Below, piece by piece: positions 1 through 7,761 of a stretch of DNA of 37,307 nucleotides. Below the pieces are notes generated by a model. The model did not search any database. It saw only the letters and a program-made list of their open reading frames with translations, and was not told the origin of the DNA. Numbering within the stretch: the stretch's first letter is position 1; each line of letters starts with the position of its first letter. Both the position numbers and the translations under genes were made by a program. Source of the stretch: Solirubrobacterales bacterium (GTDB taxonomy: Bacteria; Actinomycetota; Thermoleophilia; Solirubrobacterales; Solirubrobacteraceae); contig JAFAYP010000305.1 in NCBI GenBank assembly GCA_019240305.1, forward strand, positions 1-37,307, given 5' to 3'.

Positions 1-248
1 ACGGCAACGACATCACCCACCCGCAGATCTGAGACCTCATGGCCGACGGCCACGATTGCCCCGGCGAACTCGTGCCCGGGGATGATGGGATAGCGCGTAC
101 CGTCGAACTCACCATCGATGATGTGCAGGTCGGTACCGCAGATGCCACAGGCATCAGGAGCGACGACTATCCCGTCGGGAGCTGGAGCGGGATCTGCGAC
201 GACCTCGATGCTCACGGAACCAGGTTCGGATAACACAACCGCCTTCAT
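1..248 (-). CDS. Zinc-dependent alcohol dehydrogenase, N-terminal part (cut by window edge)
   Basis: The frame starts at the ATG ending at 248 and stays open to base 1, giving 82 residues of the GroES-like N-terminal domain of the medium-chain zinc dehydrogenase family. Visible motifs are CGICGTDLH at residues 34-42, where Cys37 is the expected catalytic zinc ligand, and GHEFAG at 58-63, with His59 as the second ligand. Members oxidise alcohols or polyols with NAD(P). The start overlaps the stop of the upstream kinase gene as ATGA, so the two are probably translated together in one leftward operon with the SorC regulator. The NAD-binding half lies outside the window, so cofactor and substrate cannot be judged. 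A polyol or sugar-alcohol substrate is inferred only from the neighbouring permease and regulator. Confidence 0.88.
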   Translation of the reverse strand, partial: MKAVVLSEPGSVSIEVVADPAPAPDGIVVAPDACGICGTDLHIIDGEFDGTRYPIIPGHEFAGAIVAVGHEVSDLRVGDVVA

Positions 249-1069
249 TGCACCTCGTTTCCTCGCGTGTGACAACATGCATCACTCTCTGCCAGCAGTG
301 CCTGCATGTGCTGGCGGTGCGCGATGATCCACCGTCGCGTCCGCTCGGCGCGCATCCGGTCGCCCGCGCGCCACTGGCGCCCGAAGGCCTGGTGACCGTC
401 GGCTATGGCGTCGCGGACGATGCGATAGCACCAGTCCAACGCGCTGAGCGCCGCGTCGGAGACGCGAGCACGCTCAGGCTCGGGCAGCCCATAGGCTTCA
501 ACGAAGGTTCGCAGGCGCCCGATTGACCGGCCGCGCAGCGGCTGGGGCACGTCGCGCTCGTCGCGCAAGGGCGCCCAGAGACGACCGGCGCAGGCCACGT
601 CCCACACGGCCGAGCCCGGGCAAGCAAGATCGAAATCGATCAGTGCCACTGCGTGGCCTCCAGAGAAGATGAAGTTGTCGAGGTTGGGGTCGTTGTGGGT
701 GACCAAGCCGCCACGATAAGCCGACGGCAGCGACTGCGGCCACACATGGTCGGTGGCGTCGAAGGACGCAACCGCCTCGTGATAGCGGCGGAGAAGCACG
801 GCCACGCTGATCAGGGCCTCGTCGGTGAGGGCCCAGGCCTCGTATGGCGCCACCACGGCGTCACCGGGGATGAACGACAGCATCTCCCGGCCTTGCTCGT
901 CGATCCCGAGAAAGCGAGGTGACCCGTCGAAACCGACTCGCTCGAGGTGGTCGAGGAGGGCGTGGGTGCTCGCGCTCGTCCGCGATTGAGGCCGGCGTAC
1001 CGTGTCGCCGACGCGAGTGACCTTCCCGGCGTTAGTGAGGCCGCCATGCAGCTGTTGCTCCTCAGGCAA
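245..1069 (-). CDS. APH-family phosphotransferase (small-molecule kinase)
   Basis: This 274-residue protein has the aminoglycoside/choline kinase fold. The catalytic loop HNDPNLDN lies at residues 125-132, with Asp127 as the expected base, and the metal-binding IDFD at 144-147. The N-terminal stretch GGLTNAGKVTRVGDTVRRP (residues 9-27) is the nucleotide-binding beta hairpin typical of this subgroup. The start is a TTG five bases beyond the stop of the SorC gene. I see no in-frame ATG that would keep the hairpin, and the ribosome site is weak, so translation is probably coupled. The stop overlaps the ATG of the dehydrogenase. Members phosphorylate antibiotics, sugars or amino alcohols. Its position between a sugar-sensing regulator and a dehydrogenase favours a metabolic kinase over resistance, but this is inference. 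Confidence 0.85.
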   Translation of the reverse strand: MPEEQQLHGGLTNAGKVTRVGDTVRRPQSRTSASTHALLDHLERVGFDGSPRFLGIDEQGREMLSFIPGDAVVAPYEAWALTDEALISVAVLLRRYHEAVASFDATDHVWPQSLPSAYRGGLVTHNDPNLDNFIFSGGHAVALIDFDLACPGSAVWDVACAGRLWAPLRDERDVPQPLRGRSIGRLRTFVEAYGLPEPERARVSDAALSALDWCYRIVRDAIADGHQAFGRQWRAGDRMRAERTRRWIIAHRQHMQALLAESDACCHTRGNEVQ

Positions 1070-1074
1070 GGGAG

Positions 1075-2046
1075 TCAGACGTCCTCGAGAAGCTGCCTGG
1101 CCAAGCCAGTGTGCGTGACCAGGCTCTTGACGAACCCACCGTGGATCGCAGCTCGAACGGCAGGCGCCTTCGCCGACCCGTAGGCGACTGCGATTACCTC
1201 GGGAACGGCCCGCAGCTGCTGCGCCTCGATCGCGATGACTCGCTCGGTCAGCGGGGTTTCGATCGGAGTTCCCTCCGCATCAAGCTGAATCCCGCAGAGC
1301 TCGGCGCGGACCCCCAGGTCATAGAGCTCACGACGCTCCACTTCACCCACCGCGTCAGCAACGGTTGAGAGACCTGGCTGCCACGCTCCCAAGCCGACCA
1401 CTGCCTTGGTCAGTTCGGGGAACTTGCTCATGGCACGTAGGACATCAGGCTGAGTGCGGAGGGCCCGTGCGGTGGCCGCATCGGGCACGATCATCGGGAC
1501 GTAGAAGAACAGGGCGTGGCCCGTCGAGGTGCGTGCGACATCGCGGACGAGGTCGATCGAGCTCTCGTCAAAGGCAGGTGAGGGAAGCGCGCCGGTCAGC
1601 TGGACCACGGCGCAGGCGGAGAGTCGCGTTAGGGAGCGCCTCACTGCGATCAGTGCTCTCGCCCAGGCCAATCCGAGCACGTCGTCGGCCTCAACGATCT
1701 CAGTGAGCAACCGCGCGCCGGCAGTTCCGAGGTTGGTACGCAGCAACGAGTCGTCCTGCTCGGGGGAGTCGACCACAACGCAATGGCGAAGCCCGTAGGC
1801 GGTCCTCAAACGGACCGACAGATCGAGATCTAGACTGCCACGGTAGTCGAGCTCGATGCGAACCAGGCCCGTGTCTCGCGCCTGCTCAAGCAGTCGAGCC
1901 ACCTTAAAGCGGCTGACTCCGAGCTCGTCCGCGATGTCGCTCTTGCTCGCGCCCTCCAGGTAGTACCGGCGGGCTGCGGTCGCTGTCACGACTAGTGCGG
2001 CCGGACCGGGACTTCTTCCCAGCGCCACAGACCGGCTCCTTTCCAT
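1075..2046 (-). CDS. SorC-family sugar-binding transcriptional regulator
   Basis: This 323-residue protein has an N-terminal helix-turn-helix at about residues 27-62 (RRYYLEGASKSDIADELGVS and the following recognition helix), then a long SorC/DeoR-type effector domain. SorC proteins are cytoplasmic tetramers that bind a sugar or sugar phosphate and switch the adjacent catabolic operon. The ATG ending at 2046 is the first plausible start. The gene leads a leftward operon with the kinase and dehydrogenase and is divergent from the sugar permease at 2182, which is the usual arrangement for a local regulator. The 135-bp gap holds inverted repeats that could be its operators. Effector and target are inferred from context only. 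Confidence 0.92.
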   Translation of the reverse strand: MERSRSVALGRSPGPAALVVTATAARRYYLEGASKSDIADELGVSRFKVARLLEQARDTGLVRIELDYRGSLDLDLSVRLRTAYGLRHCVVVDSPEQDDSLLRTNLGTAGARLLTEIVEADDVLGLAWARALIAVRRSLTRLSACAVVQLTGALPSPAFDESSIDLVRDVARTSTGHALFFYVPMIVPDAATARALRTQPDVLRAMSKFPELTKAVVGLGAWQPGLSTVADAVGEVERRELYDLGVRAELCGIQLDAEGTPIETPLTERVIAIEAQQLRAVPEVIAVAYGSAKAPAVRAAIHGGFVKSLVTHTGLARQLLEDV

Positions 2047-2050
2047 CGCT

Positions 2051-2152
2051 CATCTGAGCTGATCAAGCGAATTCTTGCACAGATGTTGACTTTTTCGGTC
2101 CCGCCAGGCACGCTAAGCGGCGAAGTGAGCACCCACGCGCTCATATGAGCGC
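2051..2152. promoter_or_regulatory. Divergent SorC/permease control region with palindromes
   Basis: The gap between the SorC gene and the permease contains a perfect 16-bp palindrome, GCGCTCATATGAGCGC, at 2137-2152. It also contains an outer inverted repeat, CATCTG at 2051-2056 against CAGATG at 2080-2085. TTGACT at 2086-2091 could be the -35 of the rightward promoter, although no good -10 follows. The palindrome lies just upstream of the purine-rich ribosome site of the permease, where a bound repressor would block transcription. Assignment to SorC is an inference from position. Confidence 0.55.
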
Positions 2153-2181
2153 TGGAGCGGTGGAGGGGAGAAACAGGCGCA

Positions 2182-3663
2182 ATGGCAGAGGCTCGTACCC
2201 AGACCAGCCGGCGGTCGGCTCCGCAGCGAAGCGAGTCCGCGCCGGCTCAATTCACCGGCCTGCTCGTAGCGGCCGCCGTGGTGTCGGCGATCGCGGGCCT
2301 GCTCTATGGCTACGACACGGGCATCATCTCCGGCGCGCTGCTCCAGATCAAAAAGGAGTTCGGGATCGGAAGCGGCATGCAGCAGGTGATCGCCTCCAGC
2401 ATCCTGCTCGGCGCCGTCATCGGGGCTTTGATCTGCAGCCGCGTGTCTGAACGCATCGGCCGCCGGCGGACCATCCGGGTGATCTCGTGCGTCTTCGTGG
2501 TCGGCGCCATCGGGAGCGCGATCGCTCCCACTCCGATACTGCTATCGGTCGGCCGGCTTATCCTTGGCTTCGCGGTCGGGGGTGGGACGCAGACAGTGCC
2601 GATGTACGTGGCCGAGCTGGCGCCCCCACAGCGTCGCGGACGCCTCGTGCTCACCTTCCAGCTGGCGATCGGCGTCGGCATCGTCATCTCCACGATCGTC
2701 GGCGCGACCGGCGCGATCTCCTGGCGAACCGCGATCGGCTCAGCCGCGGCGCCCGCCACGCTGATGCTGATCCTGATGCTGCGCCTGCCCGAGAGCCCGC
2801 GCTGGCTGATCAAGGACGATCAGCAGGACGCCGCTCGACAGGTGCTGGGTCGGATTCGCCCTTCGGGGGCCAACATCGACCCCGAGATGCACGACATCGT
2901 TGAACTGGAGCAGCAGGAGCGCCAAGCCCCCGAACGGTGTCGCGGCTGGAGCGGCCTGCGGCCACGGTGGATCCGACCCGCCCTGATCGTCGGGTGCGGG
3001 ATCGCGATCTTCACCCAGCTGAGCGGAATCGAGATGATCATCTATTACTCCCCCACCATCCTCACCAACAACGGCTTCTCGACCTCTGCGGCACTGCGCG
3101 TCAGCGTCGGCCTCGGGGTGACCTATCTCGTGATGATGATTGTGGGGCTCTCGATCGTCGACCGAGTCGGCCGCCGGCGCCTGACCCTGACGATGGTGCC
3201 AGGAGCAGCCGTCAGCCTCACGGTGCTCGGCGCGCTCTTCGTCACCGGCAACAGCGGGCGGAGCAGCACCTGGTTCATCATCGCCTGCCTCATCGTCTTC
3301 ATGTTCTTCAACGCCGGAGGGCTGCAACTGATGGGCTGGCTGACCGGCTCGGAGATCTATCCCCTCGCCGTCCGGAGCGCAGGAACCAGCGCCCAGGCAG
3401 CGACTCTCTGGAGCACCAACCTCCTGATCACGCTCACCCTCCTGACGATCATCAACGGAATTGGAGTCGGGCCGACCATGTGGCTCTACGCGGGCTTCAA
3501 CGTCGCCGCGTTCCTCTTCGTGTGGCGCCGCATGCCGGAGCTGACCGGACGCAGCCTCGAGCAGATCGAAACCCAACTGCGTGACGGACGGTTCCGTCCT
3601 GAGGACTTCAGCGGCACGCGCGCACCACCAACTCCGGTCAGTTCGGCCCCAGCGGCAACCTGA
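2182..3663 (+). CDS. MFS sugar/polyol:proton symporter (sugar porter family)
   Basis: This 493-residue permease carries the signatures of the sugar porter family. GYDTGIISGALL lies in the first helix, RIGRRR in the loop between helices 2 and 3, PESPRWL after helix 6, QLSGIEMIIYYSPT in helix 7, DRVGRRR between helices 8 and 9, GSEIYPLAVR near helix 10, and PELTGRSLEQIE at the C-terminal end. It is predicted to be an inner-membrane importer with 12 helices, using the proton gradient to take up a hexose, pentose, inositol or polyol. The ATG is preceded by a GGAGGGGAG ribosome site about 12 bases away. It is divergent from the SorC regulator and is probably induced with the kinase and dehydrogenase. 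The substrate cannot be read from sequence. Confidence 0.93.
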   Translation: MAEARTQTSRRSAPQRSESAPAQFTGLLVAAAVVSAIAGLLYGYDTGIISGALLQIKKEFGIGSGMQQVIASSILLGAVIGALICSRVSERIGRRRTIRVISCVFVVGAIGSAIAPTPILLSVGRLILGFAVGGGTQTVPMYVAELAPPQRRGRLVLTFQLAIGVGIVISTIVGATGAISWRTAIGSAAAPATLMLILMLRLPESPRWLIKDDQQDAARQVLGRIRPSGANIDPEMHDIVELEQQERQAPERCRGWSGLRPRWIRPALIVGCGIAIFTQLSGIEMIIYYSPTILTNNGFSTSAALRVSVGLGVTYLVMMIVGLSIVDRVGRRRLTLTMVPGAAVSLTVLGALFVTGNSGRSSTWFIIACLIVFMFFNAGGLQLMGWLTGSEIYPLAVRSAGTSAQAATLWSTNLLITLTLLTIINGIGVGPTMWLYAGFNVAAFLFVWRRMPELTGRSLEQIETQLRDGRFRPEDFSGTRAPPTPVSSAPAAT

Positions 3664-3674
3664 AAAACCTGGCC

Positions 3675-3706
3675 GACGGCGGCGCTTCTGTCAAGCGGCG
3701 GCCGTC
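3675..3706 (+). terminator. Candidate terminator hairpin after the permease
   Basis: Twelve bases after the permease stop, GACGGC (3675-3680) pairs with GCCGTC (3701-3706), and CGCTT pairs with AAGCG inside it around a CTGTC loop. There is no T-run after it, so it is at best a weak intrinsic terminator or an end-protecting hairpin. Confidence 0.35.
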
Positions 3707-3763
3707 CTCGCGCCCGTACAGGCCAGAGGGGACTTCGGGTAGGGCGTCAGGAAAGCCTCTCTC

Positions 3764-4360
3764 GGGCCGCATCCCTGCGTTGGCAAACCCGGCCCCCAAG
3801 CCACCCAAGGGCCGCCAGGGTGAGGCGGTCGCGTTTGAGGCCGGGATCGAACTGGATGTGGCGGCACTGGAGCGCCGGCGTGAGGACCGGCGCAGCAGGT
3901 AGCGCGAGGCCTCCCATCAGCTCGACGCCCACCGCGAGCGCCAAGCTCGGCCGATCACCGATCCACGCCGGCCTGACGTTGACCCCGATGGTCACCGGAT
4001 CATCATCGGCATGACCGCCTCCTTCACGCTGGTCGACCGCCTCGGACGACACCTCCTCCACGTCGGGATCCTGCTCATCGCCGCAGGCGACGCCGCCGTT
4101 GCCCTCGTTCTCACCGGAGCTCACGGCGCCTCGACGTGGGGACCTCGTCCCGGGCCTGCTGTTCGCCGGCGTCGGCGCCGGCACCAGCTTCGCCCAGCTC
4201 TTCGGGTTCGTCCTCAACAGCGTCAACATGCAGGAGGTCGGATCCGCCCTCCGGTGTCCTGGAGGCGACCCAGCAGCTGTCGACCTCGCTCGGCGTCGCC
4301 GTCCTCGGCACGATCTTCTTCGCAGGCCGTTCGGTGGCCAGAGATTGGATGGCGCGACTG
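3764..4360 (+). pseudogene. Decayed DHA2-type MFS efflux transporter (C-terminal half)
   Basis: Pieces of the C-terminal half of an EmrB/QacA-like pump can be read in three successive frames. AGLTLTPMVTG lies near 3967-4000, a DRLGRHLL loop motif and the helix VGILLIAAG at about 4011-4120, LVPGLLFAGVGAGTSFAQL with NSVNMQEVGSA at about 4140-4244, and SGVLEATQQLSTSLGVAVLGTIFFAG at about 4244-4325. The last piece is the highly conserved helix-13 region of DHA2 pumps. At least two frameshifts separate the pieces and there is no continuous frame, so this is a dead gene. The stretch 3764-3900 holds another open frame, ending in ELDVAALERRREDRRSR, that I do not recognise. The N-terminal half is absent. 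Boundaries are approximate. Confidence 0.7.
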
Positions 4361-4384
4361 TCGGCTGGGTGGTGTTCCCCTTGC

Positions 4385-7006
4385 TCATAGCTCGTGGCGG
4401 TCACTGATGCCCAGTTTTTGCATGGCGCGGTAAAGGTGTGATTCGACGGTGCGGATGGAGAGCACCAGCTGGTCGGCGATTTGGGCGTTGGAGAGTCCGC
4501 GGGAAGCGAGTTGGACGAGTTGCTTCTCGCGTTTGGTGAGTGAGATCCGGGCGTGGTCCATTCCTTCGATTCGCGGCGCGATGCCGCCTTGGCCGCGTGC
4601 GTGGAGGTCGTGGCTGCGGCTGGCCGCGCGCCGCGCGGAGTCCTGCCGACCGGCTGCGGCAAAGGCGCTTGCCGCGTGCGCCGCTGCCTCGGTGGCGTAC
4701 CGCAGCGCGCCGATCGATTCCATCTCGTCTGCGGTCCGGAGCAGCGTTGTACCATCGTTGGCGGCGAGGGCGGTGGCGTGGGCGGTGGCGTGGGCGGTGT
4801 AGGCGGCGAGGAGTCGGGCGTCGCAGCGCTCGGTCAGCTCTGCGAGCATCGGCGTGAGCCGGCGAGCTGAGGCCCCGGCGCGTAGCGCTTCGTAGGTGAG
4901 GCGGCCGGCGTAGATCGGAAGGTCGGCGAGCTGTCGCGCGGTGTCGAGGAGGAGCTGCTGGGCGCGCAGCGGGTCGCCCTCGGCATGAGCCGCCCAGGCC
5001 TCGGCCCGCGCGAGGTAGGGCAGCTGGTTGGGGAGCGGGTCTCTGTCGGCCAGGGCGGCCCGGCAGCGCTCCAGGGTGGGCGTGACCTCCGGCAGGTTGC
5101 CGGTGAAGCAGGCGATCCCGACTTGCATCGATCTGGTGATCATGAGCAGACCACCCGCGTCGTGGCGCTCCAGCTGGAGCTCGGCCTCGGCCAGCCATCG
5201 TTGGGAGTCGTTGAAGCGCCCTTGCGAGAAGCGCAGTCCGCCGAGGGCCAGCGCGCCGCGGCCGGCGGCGGCGCTGTCTCCGAGGCGCACGCCGTCGGCG
5301 AGCGCGTTGGTAGCCCAGCTGTCGAGCTCTTCCCAGCCTTGACCGGTCTCGATGGCGATGACGCTCCAGAGCATGAACGCGAGCTGGTCGGTGAGGTCGC
5401 GCAGCGGCACGCTGGGGCGGATTTGGCGCGCCAGTGTGTAGGCCTCTTGGGTTTGGCCGCTGTAGAACAGGCTGGCGGCGCGCAGGGGCGCGAGTTGGCG
5501 CTGCGTCTCAGGATCTTCGTTGGCGTCGGCGAGGCTCGCGCCGGTGGCGGAGACGGTGGCGCCGGGACGCTGGCGTGCGGCGGCGCGCAGGCGCACTGGG
5601 GCCAGGCGCCGTCGCCATTGCGGGGTCGTCCACCACGACTCCGCGCGAGCGATCACAGCGGCCAGCTCATCCGGTTGGTTTAGCCCCCAGTAGAGGACCT
5701 CGGACTGCTGCTCAAGGTAGTCAAGCGCGACGTCCTGGGTGTCTAGCGTCGGCTCGATGCCGGCGAGGATCTGCTGGGCTTGCTCGTACTGGTTTTGCAT
5801 GCTGTGGGCGCGTGCGAGCACCAGCGCCGCCGGCACCCCGGCTCCTGCGTTGATGGCTCGCTGGGCCAGTTGCCCGGCCAGCGCGGGCTCTCCGGCGAGG
5901 TTGGCGGCCTGCGCCGCCTCGAGCAGCAAGCTGATGTTGATCTCTTCGCCGGCGTCAAGCAGCCAGCGCGCGACCCGCAGCTGGTCTAGGGCTCCGGGCT
6001 GCTCACGTTGGCGTACGACGGCGGCGAGCTTGAGTCGTGCTTGGCGTGCCCTGAACGTGGGGAGGTTGGCTCGAATGGTCTCGCCGTAGAGGGGATGGGC
6101 GAGCGTGACGGCTGGAGAGGCGGACTCGCTGACCTGGATTAATCCCCGCTCTTCCAGTGCCATGAGCGTCTCGCTGGCGGCCATCGTCATCATCTCTGAG
6201 AGGGCGAGCGGTTCGCCGAGGGTCAGCAGCTCGAGCGCCTCGCGCTCGGGCTGGCTCAAGCCCGTCATGCGCACGGCGATGAGTTCGGCGAGCGATGCGC
6301 TGACGGGCGGGCGCACCGGCAGTCTCCACAATCCGCTGATCTGGTGAAGCGCCCCGCTGGCGAGTGCCCCGACCATTAGTTCGCGAACATAGAGGGCGTT
6401 GCCGAGACTGGTGTCATAGATCCAGCCCTGCGCGGCCTGCTCGATCGGACCGCCGACGATCGCCTCCGCCAGGGCGGCGGTCTCTGTTACGTCCAGAGCG
6501 TCGAGTTCCAGGCGGTCGCCGCCGGCGTCCTTCCATAGCGACGTGATCGCGTCGGGCCGGGACTCGCCAGCGCGGACCGTTGCCAGCACAAAGGCGCCGC
6601 CGTCTATCGCCAGCTCCAACAGCACCGCGGCGGAGCTCGGATCGAGCGAGTGCGCATCGTCAACGACCAGCAGCGGTGGCTTGCGCCCCGCCAGCTCCCG
6701 AATCGCACGTGCGATGCTTTCCATCAGCTCGCGCGGGTCGTCCGCGCGCGCTGAGCTGGCAATCAGGCTGCTCAGAGCCGCCAACGGCACAGTGGCCGCG
6801 CTCGCCGTCGCTTGCACCCATTTTGTCGCGACGCCCTGCTCGTCGGCCTCCCGCAGCGCTTCGCGGGCCAAGCGCGACTTGCCGACGCCGGCAGCGCCGA
6901 TCACCGTCATCCCACTCGCACCCGCTGACTGCGCGCGGGCGATGAGCTCCAGCTCGCTGCTGCGGCCGACCAGCGGCCATCTGCGCTGCGACCGTGAAGA
7001 CGGCAC
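4385..7006 (-). CDS. Large ATP-binding LuxR-family regulator (LAL-type)
   Basis: From the GTG ending at 7006 the product is 873 residues. An AAA/STAND-type ATPase module opens the protein, with a WPLVGRSSEL start box at residues 10-19, Walker A GAAGVGKS at 37-44 and Walker B LLVVDDAH further on. A long alpha-helical, TPR-like middle follows. The last 55 residues or so form a LuxR/GerE helix-turn-helix containing LTKREKQLVQLASRGLSNAQ and a following RTVESHLYRAMQKLG. LAL regulators are ATP-dependent activators. A TTG at 7129 would give 914 residues, but the extra N-terminus looks unlike the family and would put the 18-bp palindrome at 7033-7050 inside the gene. I therefore prefer the GTG, which lacks a clear ribosome site. 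It is divergent from the membrane protein and hydrolase genes, its likely targets. Confidence 0.88.
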   Translation of the reverse strand: MPSSRSQRRWPLVGRSSELELIARAQSAGASGMTVIGAAGVGKSRLAREALREADEQGVATKWVQATASAATVPLAALSSLIASSARADDPRELMESIARAIRELAGRKPPLLVVDDAHSLDPSSAAVLLELAIDGGAFVLATVRAGESRPDAITSLWKDAGGDRLELDALDVTETAALAEAIVGGPIEQAAQGWIYDTSLGNALYVRELMVGALASGALHQISGLWRLPVRPPVSASLAELIAVRMTGLSQPEREALELLTLGEPLALSEMMTMAASETLMALEERGLIQVSESASPAVTLAHPLYGETIRANLPTFRARQARLKLAAVVRQREQPGALDQLRVARWLLDAGEEINISLLLEAAQAANLAGEPALAGQLAQRAINAGAGVPAALVLARAHSMQNQYEQAQQILAGIEPTLDTQDVALDYLEQQSEVLYWGLNQPDELAAVIARAESWWTTPQWRRRLAPVRLRAAARQRPGATVSATGASLADANEDPETQRQLAPLRAASLFYSGQTQEAYTLARQIRPSVPLRDLTDQLAFMLWSVIAIETGQGWEELDSWATNALADGVRLGDSAAAGRGALALGGLRFSQGRFNDSQRWLAEAELQLERHDAGGLLMITRSMQVGIACFTGNLPEVTPTLERCRAALADRDPLPNQLPYLARAEAWAAHAEGDPLRAQQLLLDTARQLADLPIYAGRLTYEALRAGASARRLTPMLAELTERCDARLLAAYTAHATAHATALAANDGTTLLRTADEMESIGALRYATEAAAHAASAFAAAGRQDSARRAASRSHDLHARGQGGIAPRIEGMDHARISLTKREKQLVQLASRGLSNAQIADQLVLSIRTVESHLYRAMQKLGISDRHEL

Positions 7007-7032
7007 CGAGCCGCACTCTAACCGCCCTAAAT

Positions 7033-7050
7033 GCAGTAGTCGACTACTGC
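7033..7050. promoter_or_regulatory. Perfect 18-bp palindrome between LuxR regulator and membrane-protein gene
   Basis: GCAGTAGTCGACTACTGC is identical to its own reverse complement and sits about 100 bp upstream of the ATG at 7150 and 27 bp upstream of the preferred regulator start. LuxR-family activators usually bind such dyads. It is the best candidate operator for the regulator at 4385-7006. Binding is inferred, not shown. Confidence 0.6.
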
Positions 7051-7149
7051 AGACAGTCCCGACCGGGTGCGGCAAGCTCCTCGCCATCTCGAGGTACGAG
7101 GAGACCTTCCCCCGCCTCGCCGCCCTCAATCAGATCGACTGGAGGAAGC

Positions 7150-7761
7150 ATGCCGTCAACCACCATCTCCGACTCCACCGCCGCCGGTGCTCGCGACCAC
7201 GGTGGGCCGAGGCTGGGCATCTATGTGGCCTTCGTGCCATGGGTGCTGTTCACGCTCGTGGCTCAGCATTCGACACTGAAATGGGCCGCCATCGCCGCGC
7301 TGGTCGTCTCAACGGCGATCGCCCTGCCCTCGCTGCTCAAGGGCCGCCCCAAGCTGCTGGAAATCGGAGCCGTCCTGACTTTCGTCGGCTTCACGGTGGT
7401 GGCGCTCAACGATCCCGGCGCCAGCGAGTGGGTGACCCGCTATGCGCGCGCGATCGCTGCGGCCATGCTGGCGCTGATCGCGTTTGGCTCGCTGCTGATC
7501 GTCCCCTTCACCGAGCAGTACGCCCGCGAGTCGGTCCCGCGCGAGTTCTGGTCCTCACCGCGGTTTAGGGAGATCAACCGCCGGCTGACGGCGATGTGGG
7601 CGCTGGTGTTCGCAGTGATGGTGCCGGCGCACGTGATCGCCGGCGCGATCGACACTCATCGCGCCAACCTGATCTTCAACTGGGCGATCCCGATCGTACT
7701 GATCGTGTGGGCGGCCAAGCGCACCGCCAAGGTCAGCGACGCCGCCGGCCGGGAAGCGTAA
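7150..7761 (+). CDS. Six-helix integral membrane protein of unknown function
   Basis: This 203-residue protein starts at an ATG seven bases after a strong GGAGGA ribosome site. It has six hydrophobic stretches: near residues 22-40 (LGIYVAFVPWVLFTLVAQ), 44-63, 68-88, around 102-122, around 150-172, and around 180-196 (LIFNWAIPIVLIVWAA). A short hydrophilic N-terminus precedes them and a basic tail follows. I do not recognise a catalytic motif, and the family is unknown to me. Its stop overlaps the start of the next gene as TAATG, so it is made together with the alpha/beta hydrolase. Both are divergent from the ATPase/LuxR regulator. A role in moving or sensing the hydrolase substrate is possible but unsupported. 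Confidence 0.82.
   Translation: MPSTTISDSTAAGARDHGGPRLGIYVAFVPWVLFTLVAQHSTLKWAAIAALVVSTAIALPSLLKGRPKLLEIGAVLTFVGFTVVALNDPGASEWVTRYARAIAAAMLALIAFGSLLIVPFTEQYARESVPREFWSSPRFREINRRLTAMWALVFAVMVPAHVIAGAIDTHRANLIFNWAIPIVLIVWAAKRTAKVSDAAGREA

Noticed and set aside
2740-3576. 278-residue minus-strand frame inside the sugar permease
   Set aside because: It is a complementary-frame shadow of the permease, with acidic and histidine-rich low-complexity composition and no motif.
7007-7129. LuxR regulator starting at the TTG at 7129
   Set aside because: The added 41 residues do not resemble the family, and this start would place the 18-bp palindrome within coding sequence. It cannot be excluded completely.
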